Part shown: positions 40,808-49,382 of the stretch, piece by piece
How positions within the stretch are numbered: the first letter of the stretch is position 1
Layout of the letters: each line of letters opens with the position of its first letter
DNA from: Streptomyces sp. NBC_00358
GTDB lineage: Bacteria; Actinomycetota; Actinomycetes; Streptomycetales; Streptomycetaceae
DNA length: 64,000 bases
Direction: 5' to 3'
Assembly (NCBI RefSeq): GCF_036099295.1
Contig: NZ_CP107976.1
Coordinates: 1,426,001 to 1,490,000 of the forward strand
Program-made: the position numbers and the translations under genes
The notes under the pieces: generated by a model
Databases searched by the model: none
What the model saw: only the letters and a program-made list of their open reading frames with translations
Told to the model about the DNA's origin: nothing

Positions 40808-42157
40808 ATGTCCCCTCTCCGCAGACTTCTCGCCGGTACGGTGGCCGCGGCCGCCGCACTCGGCGGACTGACCACCGCGGCCTCCCCCGCCTCGGCCGCC
40901 GACTCGGGCACGTTCAGTGTGCTCAGCTACAACGTCGCCGGGCTGCCCGACGGCATCTCCAGCGCACCGACACCCCGGCAGGCCGCCACCACGGCGATCG
41001 GCGGACTCGTCGCCCCCTACGACATCGTCCATGTCGAGGAGGACTTCAACTACCACGCGGCCCTGTACGCGGCCGACACCGCGCACCCGTACCGCACCCC
41101 CACCAGCGGCGGAGCCGGGGTCGGCAGCGGGCTCAACACCCTCTCGAAGATCTCCTACGACACCGACGACTTCGAGCGGGTCGGCTGGAACTCCTGCCAG
41201 ATCGACTCCGGCGACTGCCTCACGCCCAAGGGCTTCACCTTCATGCGGGAACGCCTCGCCGAAGGCGTCTACGTCGACTTCTACAACGTGCACACCAACG
41301 CGGGCACCAACGACGGCGACCTCGCCTCCCGCGCCGACAACCTGAACCAGCTCACCGCGTTCATCGGCACCCACTCCGCGGGCAACGCCGTGGTCGTCAT
41401 GGGCGACACGAACACCCGCTACACCCGCTCCGGCGACACCATCGCGGAGTTCGGCGCCGCCAACGGCCTGACGGACGCCTGGGTCCAGCTCGTCCGCGGC
41501 GGCACCCCGCCGGCCAAGGGAAGCGACGCGCTCGTCTGCGACCAGAGCGGCACCACCGTGCCCGACACCTGCGAGGTCGTCGACAAGATCCTCTACCGAA
41601 GCAGCAAGCTCGTCACGCTCGACGCGACGAGCTACCACAACGAGCACACGCGCTTCCTGACCTCCGACGGCCTGATGCTCTCCGACCACGACCCGATCAC
41701 CGCGTCGTTCACCTGGTCGCGCAGCGCGGCCTTCCAGCTCAGCGACCAGTTCGGCGGACCGCACGGCGACTACTTCAACGACATCACCGGGGTAGCGGCC
41801 GGCGCCCGCGCCACCAGCGTCTCCCTGAGCAGCGGCGCTCGGGTCGACCGGATGGGGCTGACGCTGAGCGACGGCACGGCGTTCGCGCACGGCGGCACGG
41901 GCGGCACCGCCTCCGCGCTGACACTGGGCAGTGGCGAGTACCTGACCTCCGCGCAACTGTGCGAGGGCGTGAAGGACGGCCACACCCGGATCTTCTCCAC
42001 CAAGTTCACCACGAACCTCGGCCGGACCCTGGCCGGCGGTACGACGACCTCGGACTGCGTGACCCGAACGGCGCCCGTCGGCACGCAGATCGCCGGATTC
42101 CACGGCCGCGCGGGCGACGAGGTCGACAAGATCGGCTTCATCTACACCCAGCGCTGA
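40808..42157 (+). CDS. Secreted sphingomyelinase-like phosphodiesterase with jacalin-like tail
   Basis: 449 aa with a Sec signal peptide (hydrophobic residues about 8-30, ASA cleavage). The catalytic endonuclease/exonuclease/phosphatase fold covers about 35-300: FSVLSYNVAGLP, VEEDFNYH, YNVHTNAG, VVMGDTNTRY and LSDHDPITASF with the catalytic His, as in bacterial sphingomyelinase C and related phosphodiesterases. The C-terminal ~130 residues form a jacalin-like lectin domain (DQFGGPHGDYFNDI through VDKIGFIYTQR). Substrate could be a sphingolipid, another phospholipid or extracellular DNA. GGGAGA precedes ATG 40808. A strong terminator follows. Confidence 0.85.
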   Translation: MSPLRRLLAGTVAAAAALGGLTTAASPASAADSGTFSVLSYNVAGLPDGISSAPTPRQAATTAIGGLVAPYDIVHVEEDFNYHAALYAADTAHPYRTPTSGGAGVGSGLNTLSKISYDTDDFERVGWNSCQIDSGDCLTPKGFTFMRERLAEGVYVDFYNVHTNAGTNDGDLASRADNLNQLTAFIGTHSAGNAVVVMGDTNTRYTRSGDTIAEFGAANGLTDAWVQLVRGGTPPAKGSDALVCDQSGTTVPDTCEVVDKILYRSSKLVTLDATSYHNEHTRFLTSDGLMLSDHDPITASFTWSRSAAFQLSDQFGGPHGDYFNDITGVAAGARATSVSLSSGARVDRMGLTLSDGTAFAHGGTGGTASALTLGSGEYLTSAQLCEGVKDGHTRIFSTKFTTNLGRTLAGGTTTSDCVTRTAPVGTQIAGFHGRAGDEVDKIGFIYTQR

Positions 42158-42186
42158 CCGTTCGGCACCGAACCCCTTGCGCCGAA

Positions 42187-42226
42187 CCCCTTGCCCGCCG
42201 GGCCGTCGGACCCGGCGGGCAAGGGG
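42187..42226. terminator. Strong bidirectional terminator
   Basis: Perfect 16-bp arms (42187-42202 and 42211-42226, CCCCTTGCCCGCCGGG and its complement) with an 8-nt loop, between the convergent phosphodiesterase and sigma-factor genes. Confidence 0.9.
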
Positions 42227-42304
42227 CCGCGGGCTGCCCGTCAGCGGGCATCGAACTGCCAGGGACGGACCGCCGGTTGGCGTCGGACACCCAGGACCTG
42301 ACCG

Positions 42305-42856
42305 TCAAGAGGCGTCGGACAGCCAGGGCCTGACCTTTCTGCGCGCCTCGTGCAGACGGGACTTGAGCGTGCCGAGCGGAACGCCCACGCGCTCGGCGAC
42401 CTCCGCGTACTCCAACTGGCAGATGTCGCGGTAGACCAACGGCGCCACCAGGTGCGGATGTTCACGCTCCAGGCGCTCCAGCGCCTCCAGGAGGTCGATC
42501 CTGGAACCCGCGATGACACTCGTCGTGCGCGGATCGACGTACCGCGTCGCGTCGATCGCCTCCGGCCGCTCGTCGGCGCGCCGCTTCAGCTCGCGGTACT
42601 TCTGCCGGGCGCAGTTGGCGACCACCGTGTAGAGCCAGGTGCTGAAGCGGCTGCGCCCCTCGAACGTCGTGATCCTGCGGGCCACTTGGAGCAGGACGTC
42701 CTGGGCCGCCTCCTCGGCGTCCTCGCGGCACGGCAGGAAGCGTCCGCACCGCCGCACGACCTCGGGCCGGACCTGCCGGAGCAGCACGTCGAGTGCCGCC
42801 GGGTCACCGGCGGCCGCCCGCAGGGCCAGCTCCTCGGTCTCCGCCGCGTCCCGCAC
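42305..42856 (-). CDS. ECF-type RNA polymerase sigma factor
   Basis: 183-aa sigma-70 factor with only regions 2 and 4. Region 2 includes FLPCREDAEEAAQDVLLQVARRI and the -10 recognition segment FSTWLYTVVANCARQKYREL; region 4 has the helix-turn-helix LEYAEVAERVGVPLGTLKSRLHEARR. GAGGGGAG lies 7 nt before GTG 42856; a longer form from ATG 42904 would overlap the divergent kinase start and is unlikely. No anti-sigma factor is adjacent. Instead a transmembrane Ser/Thr kinase is divergently transcribed, the arrangement seen for ECF factors that are controlled by phosphorylation. Confidence 0.9.
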   Translation of the reverse strand: MRDAAETEELALRAAAGDPAALDVLLRQVRPEVVRRCGRFLPCREDAEEAAQDVLLQVARRITTFEGRSRFSTWLYTVVANCARQKYRELKRRADERPEAIDATRYVDPRTTSVIAGSRIDLLEALERLEREHPHLVAPLVYRDICQLEYAEVAERVGVPLGTLKSRLHEARRKVRPWLSDAS

Positions 42857-42890
42857 CGGGCGCTCCCCTCGCTGTCGATCAGAGGCCAGG

Positions 42891-42896
42891 CATGAT
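42891..42896 (+). promoter_or_regulatory. -10-like hexamer of the kinase gene (leaderless)
   Basis: CATGAT lies 6 nt before ATG 42903, and there is no Shine-Dalgarno. It overlaps the region used by the divergent sigma gene. Confidence 0.4.
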
Positions 42897-42902
42897 AGTC
42901 GC

Positions 42903-44306
42903 ATGCACTCCCTGGAGCGGATCGGCCGCTACCGCCTGGAACGGCGCCTGGGCGCCGGTGGCTTCGGCGTGGTCTGGCTCGCCCACGACGACATCCTCGA
43001 CGCGACGGTCGCGGTCAAGGTGCTCTCCGAGAACTGGACCGACCGCCTCGACATCCAAGAGCGCTTCCTCTCCGAGGCCCGGCTGCTCCGCAAGGCCGAC
43101 TCGAACCGGGTCGTCCAGGTCTACGACATCGGTGAACTCCCCGACGGCAGGCCCTACTTCGTCATGGAGTACGCCGACGGGGGCACCCTCGCCGACCGGA
43201 TCGAGGCCGGGCCGCTGCCTGTCGCCGAGGCGCTGCGGCTGACAGCACTGGCGGCCCGGGGCGCCGCCGCGCTGCACGAGGCCGGGATCGTGCACCGCGA
43301 CATCAAGCCGTCCAACGTGCTGCTGCGCACCACGCCCGGGGGAGCGGACCGGGTGCTGCTGGCCGACCTGGGGCTGGCCAAGAGCCTGGCCCAGGCCTCC
43401 GGACTGACCATCGCGGCGGGTTCGGCCGGCTACACCCCGCCCGAGCAGGCCCAGCCCGGCTCCGGGATCGACGCGCGGGCGGACGTGTACAGCCTCGGCG
43501 CCCTCGGCCATCACCTCCTCACCGGTGCGGTGCCCGGCCCGCCCGGCAGGGTCGAGCGCCCCGACCGGCTCCGTACGGACCTGGGAGCGGACGTCGGGCG
43601 GGCGCTGCTGCGCGCCATGGAACCCGACCGGGAGCGGCGCTGGCCCAGCGCCACCGCCTTCGCCGAGGAACTGGACCGGCTGGCCGAACAGGCCTTTGAG
43701 GGAGGCGTACCCGGGTCCCCGCGGACCCGGCGCCCGCCGCGGACCCGGCGCAGGGCGTTCCTGGCGCTGACCGGCGGGATCGTGGCCTGCGCGGTCGGTG
43801 CCGCCGCCGTCCTGCTGACCCACCAGTCCACCGCGAAGACCCTCCGCGTCCAGGACAGCACGGGCCGGGTCACGGTGGAGGTACCGGCCGCCTGGGGCAG
43901 GCAGGTGCGCGCCTCCGGGTGGAACCCGCGGTCACTGGGCCTCGGAGCGGGCGCGGAACCCGGTCTCGTCGTCGCGAACGACCTGGCGCGCTGGCAGGAT
44001 CTCGGCTCCGGCGTCGACGGGGCCTTCGTCGGACTCGGCGGACACGGCGACGTGACCGGCCGGGTCCGCGCCATCACGCACACCGGATGCCACTACGCGG
44101 GAAGTCGCGCCTACACCGCGGAGCGCTGGCACGGGCTGATACGGACCTGGGACGGCTGTCCGGGCGCCGACGGGTCCCTCACCGAGGCGGCGCTCACCGC
44201 GACCGGCGGCGCCGGACAGGCCCAGGTGTACGTCCAGATCCGCCAGGAGAGCGGCGACGACGACACGGCCGACCGGGTCCTGGGCTCCGTACGCCTCAAG
44301 GGCTGA
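42903..44306 (+). CDS. Transmembrane Ser/Thr protein kinase
   Basis: 467-aa Hanks-type kinase. Gly-rich loop GAGGFG, ATP Lys39 (VAVKVL), catalytic HRDIKPSN with Asp133, and the magnesium loop as DLG (155-157) instead of DFG. The kinase domain ends near 265; a basic segment and one transmembrane helix (about 286-305, LALTGGIVACAVGAAAVLL) follow. About 160 extracytoplasmic residues (306-467) carry two Cys and resemble no PASTA repeat; they may sense an envelope signal. Likely partner of the divergent ECF sigma factor. Confidence 0.9.
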   Translation: MHSLERIGRYRLERRLGAGGFGVVWLAHDDILDATVAVKVLSENWTDRLDIQERFLSEARLLRKADSNRVVQVYDIGELPDGRPYFVMEYADGGTLADRIEAGPLPVAEALRLTALAARGAAALHEAGIVHRDIKPSNVLLRTTPGGADRVLLADLGLAKSLAQASGLTIAAGSAGYTPPEQAQPGSGIDARADVYSLGALGHHLLTGAVPGPPGRVERPDRLRTDLGADVGRALLRAMEPDRERRWPSATAFAEELDRLAEQAFEGGVPGSPRTRRPPRTRRRAFLALTGGIVACAVGAAAVLLTHQSTAKTLRVQDSTGRVTVEVPAAWGRQVRASGWNPRSLGLGAGAEPGLVVANDLARWQDLGSGVDGAFVGLGGHGDVTGRVRAITHTGCHYAGSRAYTAERWHGLIRTWDGCPGADGSLTEAALTATGGAGQAQVYVQIRQESGDDDTADRVLGSVRLKG

Positions 44307-44450
44307 TGCTGTGGGCCGGCGAACCCGCCGGAACTCACCGGCCGGTCCCGCGAACTTTTCGGCCCCGGGGCGCATCCGAGGTAGTGACGGGGCACAACGC
44401 GCCGTGCGCACGTACGAAGAGCGCGTGCGGAATATTCAAGGAGTGGTGAC

Positions 44451-45206
44451 ATGTCTACTTTCCGGCGTGCGGCGAACCCGGACCGGACCGGCGCGGTGTC
44501 CCCGCACCGCGCTTCACCCGCCGCCCGGCGGGCCGCGCTGGTGGCGGGTGTCGCGCTGCTGGGTCTGCTCACCGCCTGCGGCAACGGCACCCCGCAAAGC
44601 TCCCCCAAGAGCCTCCCCGGCACGGCCGAACCGGCCTCCGGCGACACGGGCACGAAGACGTCGTCCACCGGCCCGTCCGCGAGCGCCCCTTCGAAGACGT
44701 CGGGGACAGGGACGGGAACAGGCACCGGAACGAAGACGGGGACGGGGGCCGTCACGGCCTCGGCCTCCTCGGGCGCCGCCGCCGGCGGGAGCCGCTGTCA
44801 CACCTCGGAACTGCGCGCCTCGGTCGGCCGCAACGACCCGGGAGCGGGGCAGGAGAACTTCCCCGTCGTCCTGACCAACCGCTCCGGGCGCACCTGCACC
44901 GTGCGCGGTTACCCCGGCGCGGCGTTCGTCGACGCGTCCGGCAAGCAGCTCGGTCCCGACCCGCGTCGGTCCTCGGGCACGCCGACGACGGTCACGCTGG
45001 CACCGGGGCACAGCGCGTGGTCGGGCCTGACCTTCTCCAACCCGGAGATCAGCGGGGCCCATACGGCGACGCCCGCCTCGCTGATCGTCACACCGCCCGA
45101 CGAGAGGGACTCCCTCACGGTGACCTGGACGGGGGGCACGGTGCCCGTGTCCGGCAACTCCTCGTCGGTCTTCCTGACGGTCGTCCGCCCCGGCAGCGGC
45201 GTCTGA
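44451..45206 (+). CDS. DUF4232 lipoprotein
   Basis: 251 aa. An N-terminal basic stretch and hydrophobic segment end in the lipobox LLTACG (Cys near residue 43), giving a membrane-anchored lipoprotein. A Ser/Thr/Gly-rich linker with Thr-Gly dipeptide repeats (about 60-105) leads to a DUF4232 beta-sandwich: RCHTSELRASVGRNDPGAGQ, FPVVLTNRSGRTCTVRGYPG and later HSAWSGLTFSNPE. The two Cys are the conserved DUF4232 pair. Function unknown. AAGGAG lies before ATG 44451. GAACTTTTC near 44353 resembles an ECF-type -35, weakly suggesting control by the nearby sigma factor. Confidence 0.85.
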   Translation: MSTFRRAANPDRTGAVSPHRASPAARRAALVAGVALLGLLTACGNGTPQSSPKSLPGTAEPASGDTGTKTSSTGPSASAPSKTSGTGTGTGTGTKTGTGAVTASASSGAAAGGSRCHTSELRASVGRNDPGAGQENFPVVLTNRSGRTCTVRGYPGAAFVDASGKQLGPDPRRSSGTPTTVTLAPGHSAWSGLTFSNPEISGAHTATPASLIVTPPDERDSLTVTWTGGTVPVSGNSSSVFLTVVRPGSGV

Positions 45207-45241
45207 CCGCACCCGCGGGACGGCCGTCCCGCATCCCCCGG

Positions 45242-45270
45242 ACCCGCCACCCGTCCCCCAGGTGGCGGGT
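45242..45270 (+). terminator. Terminator after the DUF4232 gene
   Basis: ACCCGCCACC (45242-45251) pairs with GGTGGCGGGT (45261-45270), followed by TTGT, the most classical intrinsic terminator of the window. Confidence 0.85.
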
Positions 45271-45423
45271 TTGTCACTGAACGGCAACAGGTGCCGGTAG
45301 GCGCGACCTTTTCCGGAATTCCGCGCATCCCACGGATTGACGCACCCCGTGAACGGCGCGTCGCACGGACGAAGGTGCCGGCCGCACGACCCCGGCCGGC
45401 ACCGGGAACAAGGGGGATGGATC

Positions 45424-46671
45424 ATGAGCGGTTTCTCACGCAGGCGGCTGCTGGCCGCGACGGCGTCGGCGGGCGCGCTGGGCGCACTGACCGCCTGCTC
45501 GGCCAACGACTGGTCCGTGGGGAGCGGCGGCGCCGGCTCGGCGCCGCCCCGGCCCGTCAGGAAGATAGGCGACGGCTCCACCGCGGACACCGGAGTCCAG
45601 CCGAGGCAGCCGAAGGCCGAGCGCCTCAAGCCCGGCGAACGCCCCCCGCAGTTCGTCGTGTTCTCCTGGGACGGCGCGGGTGAACTCAGCAACAAGCTGT
45701 TCTCCCGCTTCCGCAAGGTCGCCGCCGACCACGGGGCGTCGATGACGTTCTTCCTCAGCGGCATCTACACCCTGCCCGAGTCGAAGAAGCACCTCTATCA
45801 GCCGCCGCAGCACCCCGTCGGCGCCTCGGCGATCGGCTATCTCTCCGACCGGCACATCCACGCGACGCTCCAGCAGATACGCGCCGCCTGGCTGGAGGGC
45901 CACGAGATCGGCACCCACTTCAACGGTCACTTCTGCGGCCCGGACGGTGTCCGGCGCTGGTCGCCCGCCGAGTGGCGCAGCGAGATCGAGCAGGCGAAGA
46001 GGTTCGTCACCGAGTGGCGGACCAACACCGGCTTCACCGACCTCGAACCGCTGCCCTTCGACTACGACAAGGAGCTGACCGGCGGCCGCACTCCGTGCCT
46101 GGAGGGGCAGTCGAATCTGCTGCCGACCGCCGCCGCTCTCGGCTGGAAGTACGACGCCAGCTCACCCGGCGGCCTCCAGATGTGGCCCGGGAAGGTCCAG
46201 GGCGGCAGGATCTGGGACTTCCCGCTCCAGTCCATCCCCTTCCCCGGTCACTCGTTCCAGGTCCTGTCGATGGACTACAACCTGATGGCCAACCAGTCGA
46301 ACGCGAACCCGCTCGGCGACCGCGCCCAGTACGCCGCCTGGCGCGCCCAGGCCCGCGACAGCTACCTCGCCGGCTTCCGGCGGGCCTACGAGACCAACCG
46401 GGCCCCGTTCTTCATCGGCAACCACTTCGAGCGCTGGAACGGCGGCATCTACATGGACGCCGTCGAGGAGGCCGTCGGCCGCATGGCGGCCCACGACGAC
46501 GTCCGTATGGTGTCCTTCCGCCAGCTCGTGCGGTGGCTGGAGGCCCAGGACCCCGCGGTCCTGCGGAAGTTGCGCACACTCGTTCCCGGACAGGCGCCGG
46601 TGGGCGGCTGGGCCGAGTTCCTGGGCACGGCCGGTTCGGCCGCCTCGTCCCCCGGCACCGCGACCTCCTGA
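45424..46671 (+). CDS. Polysaccharide-deacetylase-like Tat lipoprotein
   Basis: 415-aa exported protein. The N-terminus SRRRLLAATASAGALGALTACS combines a twin-arginine motif with a lipobox, so it is probably a Tat-exported lipoprotein. The NodB-like fold has FVVFSWDGAGEL (motif 1, with Asp) and HEIGTHFNGHFCG (motif 2, zinc histidines), then a long C-terminal part including FFIGNHFERWNGG. The canonical TFDDG is altered to FSWDG, so deacetylase activity is uncertain. GGGGGAT precedes ATG 45424. It is convergent with the sigma/lectin fusion gene. Confidence 0.82.
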   Translation: MSGFSRRRLLAATASAGALGALTACSANDWSVGSGGAGSAPPRPVRKIGDGSTADTGVQPRQPKAERLKPGERPPQFVVFSWDGAGELSNKLFSRFRKVAADHGASMTFFLSGIYTLPESKKHLYQPPQHPVGASAIGYLSDRHIHATLQQIRAAWLEGHEIGTHFNGHFCGPDGVRRWSPAEWRSEIEQAKRFVTEWRTNTGFTDLEPLPFDYDKELTGGRTPCLEGQSNLLPTAAALGWKYDASSPGGLQMWPGKVQGGRIWDFPLQSIPFPGHSFQVLSMDYNLMANQSNANPLGDRAQYAAWRAQARDSYLAGFRRAYETNRAPFFIGNHFERWNGGIYMDAVEEAVGRMAAHDDVRMVSFRQLVRWLEAQDPAVLRKLRTLVPGQAPVGGWAEFLGTAGSAASSPGTATS

Positions 46672-46711
46672 CGGGCGGCCCGGGGACAGCGGCCGGTCGG
46701 GGCCCACGGGG

Positions 46712-48823
46712 TCACCGGCGGCCGCCCTGGCCCCCTCCGCCGAACGATCCGTCACCGCCGGCACCGGAGCCCGTACCGTATCCGCCGGTCCGGACCGAGC
46801 CGTCGCGCCCGTCCCCCGCGCAGAAGGAGAGGGAGCAGGTGCCGTCGGACGGGGCCGTGGACGACGCGGTCGGATCCGGAGCCGACGGTGTCGCGGTGGG
46901 CGTCCGGGTGGCGGTGGGGGCGGGCGTCGCCGAGGACGTGGGCCGGCCCGAGGCCGCTGAGCCCTTCGCGTCGCCGGTCGTGGAGTCCCAGTTGACGACC
47001 TGGAGTTGGAGCGAGGGGGACGAGGCGTCGAGCGTCCAGTGCTGAACGGGTTCGTCCGTACGGAGTTTGAGGACGAGCGCCGACTCTCCCCGGGCCGACG
47101 CGGGCGCGAGAGCCAGATCCTGGTTCCATCGCGGCACGAGCATGCCCTGGAGGGTGAAGTCGTAGCGGACGTTCTTGGCGCCGGGCCGCGACGGGCCCGT
47201 ACAGGGGGCCAGTTGGACGGAGTAGCCCAGGTGCGAGTCCAGGCACAGACCGGGGTGGGCCGCGTCGCGCAGCAGCCCGTCCGGCGCGTACGACCACTCC
47301 GTCGCCGACTCCGACGAACAGGAGACGAGCCGGGTCTCCGCGCCCGCCACGGGCGCGTGTCCCGCGATACCGGCACAGAGCCCCGTCGCGGCGTTGCGCA
47401 GCCGCCCGCGCACGGTGCCGTCCTGCTGCTCGCCGGTCCCGACCCAGGACGAGTTGGTCCCGGGACTCGACGCCGCGGAGGCGTGGGCTCCGTCGGCCGT
47501 GCCGCTCTTGCCGTCGGGGCCCGGATCGGACGCCCACAGGACCAGCGGGACCAGGATCAGCGCACTGACGGTGAGCACGGCGAGGGCGATGTTCCGGCGC
47601 CCGGGCGCACGCCGGGGTGCCTTGTGCCCGGTGGCTCCGCGGGACGGGCGTGTGCCCGCGCCGGAGCGGGAGACGCCCCGGCGGGAGGAGCGCGCGCCGC
47701 CTTCGGGGGCGGACGCGGCGCGGCGGGACGGGCCGTCCGGTCGCGGCGCCTCCTCCTCGCGGGCGGCGGACGGAGTACCCGTGTCCGGCGCGGCGGCCCG
47801 CGGGGCGCGCGGGGGGAGGCCCGACGGCGATGGGTGTACGGCGTCGGCGTCGGGCCGGAACTCGACGATGTCGGCGGGCTCGGGGGCCCGCCCGGTCCCG
47901 GACGCCGTCGCGCTCCGCGCGAAGGGCGAGCCCTCGGCGGGCCGGCCGTTCCCCTGTTCCCCGGCCGCCTCCGCGCCCGCCGCGGCCCGTGCCCGGCGCT
48001 TGGCCACGTAGGCGCGCGCACCCCAGCCGAGCACGGCCTCGGCGAGCGGGACCGCGAGGTCGCCGTTGAACTGGCTCAACTGGTCGGCGGCGTGACGGCA
48101 GTGGCCGCAACCGTCCATGTGGGTCCGCAGGTCGGGGTCGAGAGCGACTCCGCCGCGCCGGAAGGAGACGTCGAGCATCCGGTGGTAGCGGCGGCACTCC
48201 TCCCCCGGGGCGAGTTCATGGTGGATCTCCAGACAGCCCTGGCGCAGGCGTTCCCTGGCCCGGTCGAGCTCGGCGACCGCTTCCTCCGGGGAGATTCCCA
48301 ACAGGGCCGCGGGCACGTGCGGTTGCTCGGCCTCGGCCTCCGCGTGCCAGAGCAGACAGCGGGCCGGTTCGGGCAGCCGCTGGAAGGCCCGGGACATCAG
48401 GCGCCTGCCTTCCGGCGGAAGCAGCCGGCCGGCCGGCCGCCCTTCACGGTCCTCCCGGTCGGCCTCGGCGAGGAGTCCGGGGTCGAGCAGTTCGCGCCGC
48501 GGGTCCGTGAGCCACTCGGCCGCCATGCGGCGGACGGTGACGAGCAGTTGGGGCCGCCACGCGGCGCTCGGACCGCCCTGGTGCAGCGAATCGCCGAACA
48601 GGCGGGTGAATGCGGCGGTGGTGAGCATTCCGGCGGGACGCACCCCGGCCGTGCACAGCCGCGCGTAAGAGAACACCGCCTCCCAGTGGCGGTCCAGGAG
48701 TTCTCCGACGGGATAGTTCGCGGGCGCGCCACCCTGGCTCTTCAGCTCGGCCGCGAGCCGCTCATCCGATACATCGAACGAGCGGTCGGAGTCAGACGAA
48801 TGAGACAGCGTTCCGTCATTCAC
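46712..48823 (-). CDS. Sigma-like / zinc-finger / transmembrane / lectin fusion protein
   Basis: 703 aa. Residues about 38-220 look like a degenerate ECF sigma factor: a region-2-like segment (ELLDRHWEAVFSYARLC) and a region-4-like segment (AFQRLPEPARCLLWHAEAEA, then ALLGISPEEAVAELDRARERL). An anti-sigma-type zinc finger HMDGCGHC (HX3CX2C) follows near 265. After a long disordered Pro/Ala/Arg linker there is one transmembrane helix (IALAVLTVSALILVPLVLWA). The exported C-terminal ~250 residues contain a ricin-B-like part (RLRNAATGLCAGIAGH, HPGLCLDSHLG) and a Ser/Thr/Pro tail. GGAGGA serves GTG 48823. Function unknown; a membrane-held transcription factor or envelope sensor is possible. Confidence 0.78.
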   Translation of the reverse strand: MNDGTLSHSSDSDRSFDVSDERLAAELKSQGGAPANYPVGELLDRHWEAVFSYARLCTAGVRPAGMLTTAAFTRLFGDSLHQGGPSAAWRPQLLVTVRRMAAEWLTDPRRELLDPGLLAEADREDREGRPAGRLLPPEGRRLMSRAFQRLPEPARCLLWHAEAEAEQPHVPAALLGISPEEAVAELDRARERLRQGCLEIHHELAPGEECRRYHRMLDVSFRRGGVALDPDLRTHMDGCGHCRHAADQLSQFNGDLAVPLAEAVLGWGARAYVAKRRARAAAGAEAAGEQGNGRPAEGSPFARSATASGTGRAPEPADIVEFRPDADAVHPSPSGLPPRAPRAAAPDTGTPSAAREEEAPRPDGPSRRAASAPEGGARSSRRGVSRSGAGTRPSRGATGHKAPRRAPGRRNIALAVLTVSALILVPLVLWASDPGPDGKSGTADGAHASAASSPGTNSSWVGTGEQQDGTVRGRLRNAATGLCAGIAGHAPVAGAETRLVSCSSESATEWSYAPDGLLRDAAHPGLCLDSHLGYSVQLAPCTGPSRPGAKNVRYDFTLQGMLVPRWNQDLALAPASARGESALVLKLRTDEPVQHWTLDASSPSLQLQVVNWDSTTGDAKGSAASGRPTSSATPAPTATRTPTATPSAPDPTASSTAPSDGTCSLSFCAGDGRDGSVRTGGYGTGSGAGGDGSFGGGGQGGRR

Positions 48824-49382
48824 GTCCGCTTTCCTCCCAAAGGTAGCGTGCAAATAGTCCATACCAATGGGTATGTAGACCGCCCGGCGAGGCCGGAGGA
48901 TCTGCCCATGGGGGGAACGCCGCGAACGACCACCCCTGTCGGCCGTTTCGGGCGAGGAGGGGGCGGGCGCGCCGCACGCACGCAGAACGAAGCCAATATT
49001 GTCTGCACGCCGACAACGCTCACCTTTGCACAGGGCGGCGAGCGGTAACAAGCGATCCCGGATTTTCTCCTAATGCGGCGCGGCCCCGGATTTTGACCGA
49101 ATGTCAGTCAAGCTCGCGCTAAAAGGAATTCGGAAACCGGGGGCCTCTACCATCCGTCCCGAAGTCTCCACAATGGGAGCGCTCTCACGCGCTCATCCGA
49201 GCACCTTTCCGCACGGAATTCCTGTCACGCGGGTACTCCTCCCCGAGGTTCCGTCCGTTCGCCGCGGAGCCGTCCCCGGCGGCCGCCGGCCCGGCGACGG
49301 CCGGTATCCCGGGCGGCGTCCGGGTGGACGGAGGCGCGGCGGTCGCCGTCCGGGGACCTGCGGGGGGGGGTGGGCGCGGGCG
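48824..49382. other. Long intergenic region (sigma/lectin fusion / aldo-keto reductase)
   Basis: 559 bp, more A/T-rich than its surroundings at 48830-49140, with no convincing gene. It must hold the promoter of the fusion gene. Frames crossing 49101 onward are shadows of the reductase gene. A CebR-like box lies at 49174, and a run of nine G near 49363 is notable. Confidence 0.5.
49174..49187. promoter_or_regulatory. CebR-like box
   Basis: TGGGAGCGCTCTCA matches 13 of 14 positions of the CebR operator TGGGAGCGCTCCCA, which controls cello-oligosaccharide genes in Streptomyces. No glycoside hydrolase or sugar transporter follows on either strand. Confidence 0.55.

Noticed and set aside
44350..44400. 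ECF-type promoter before the DUF4232 gene
   Set aside because: GAACTTTTC resembles a -35, but the -10 is not defined enough for a feature; mentioned only as a hint.
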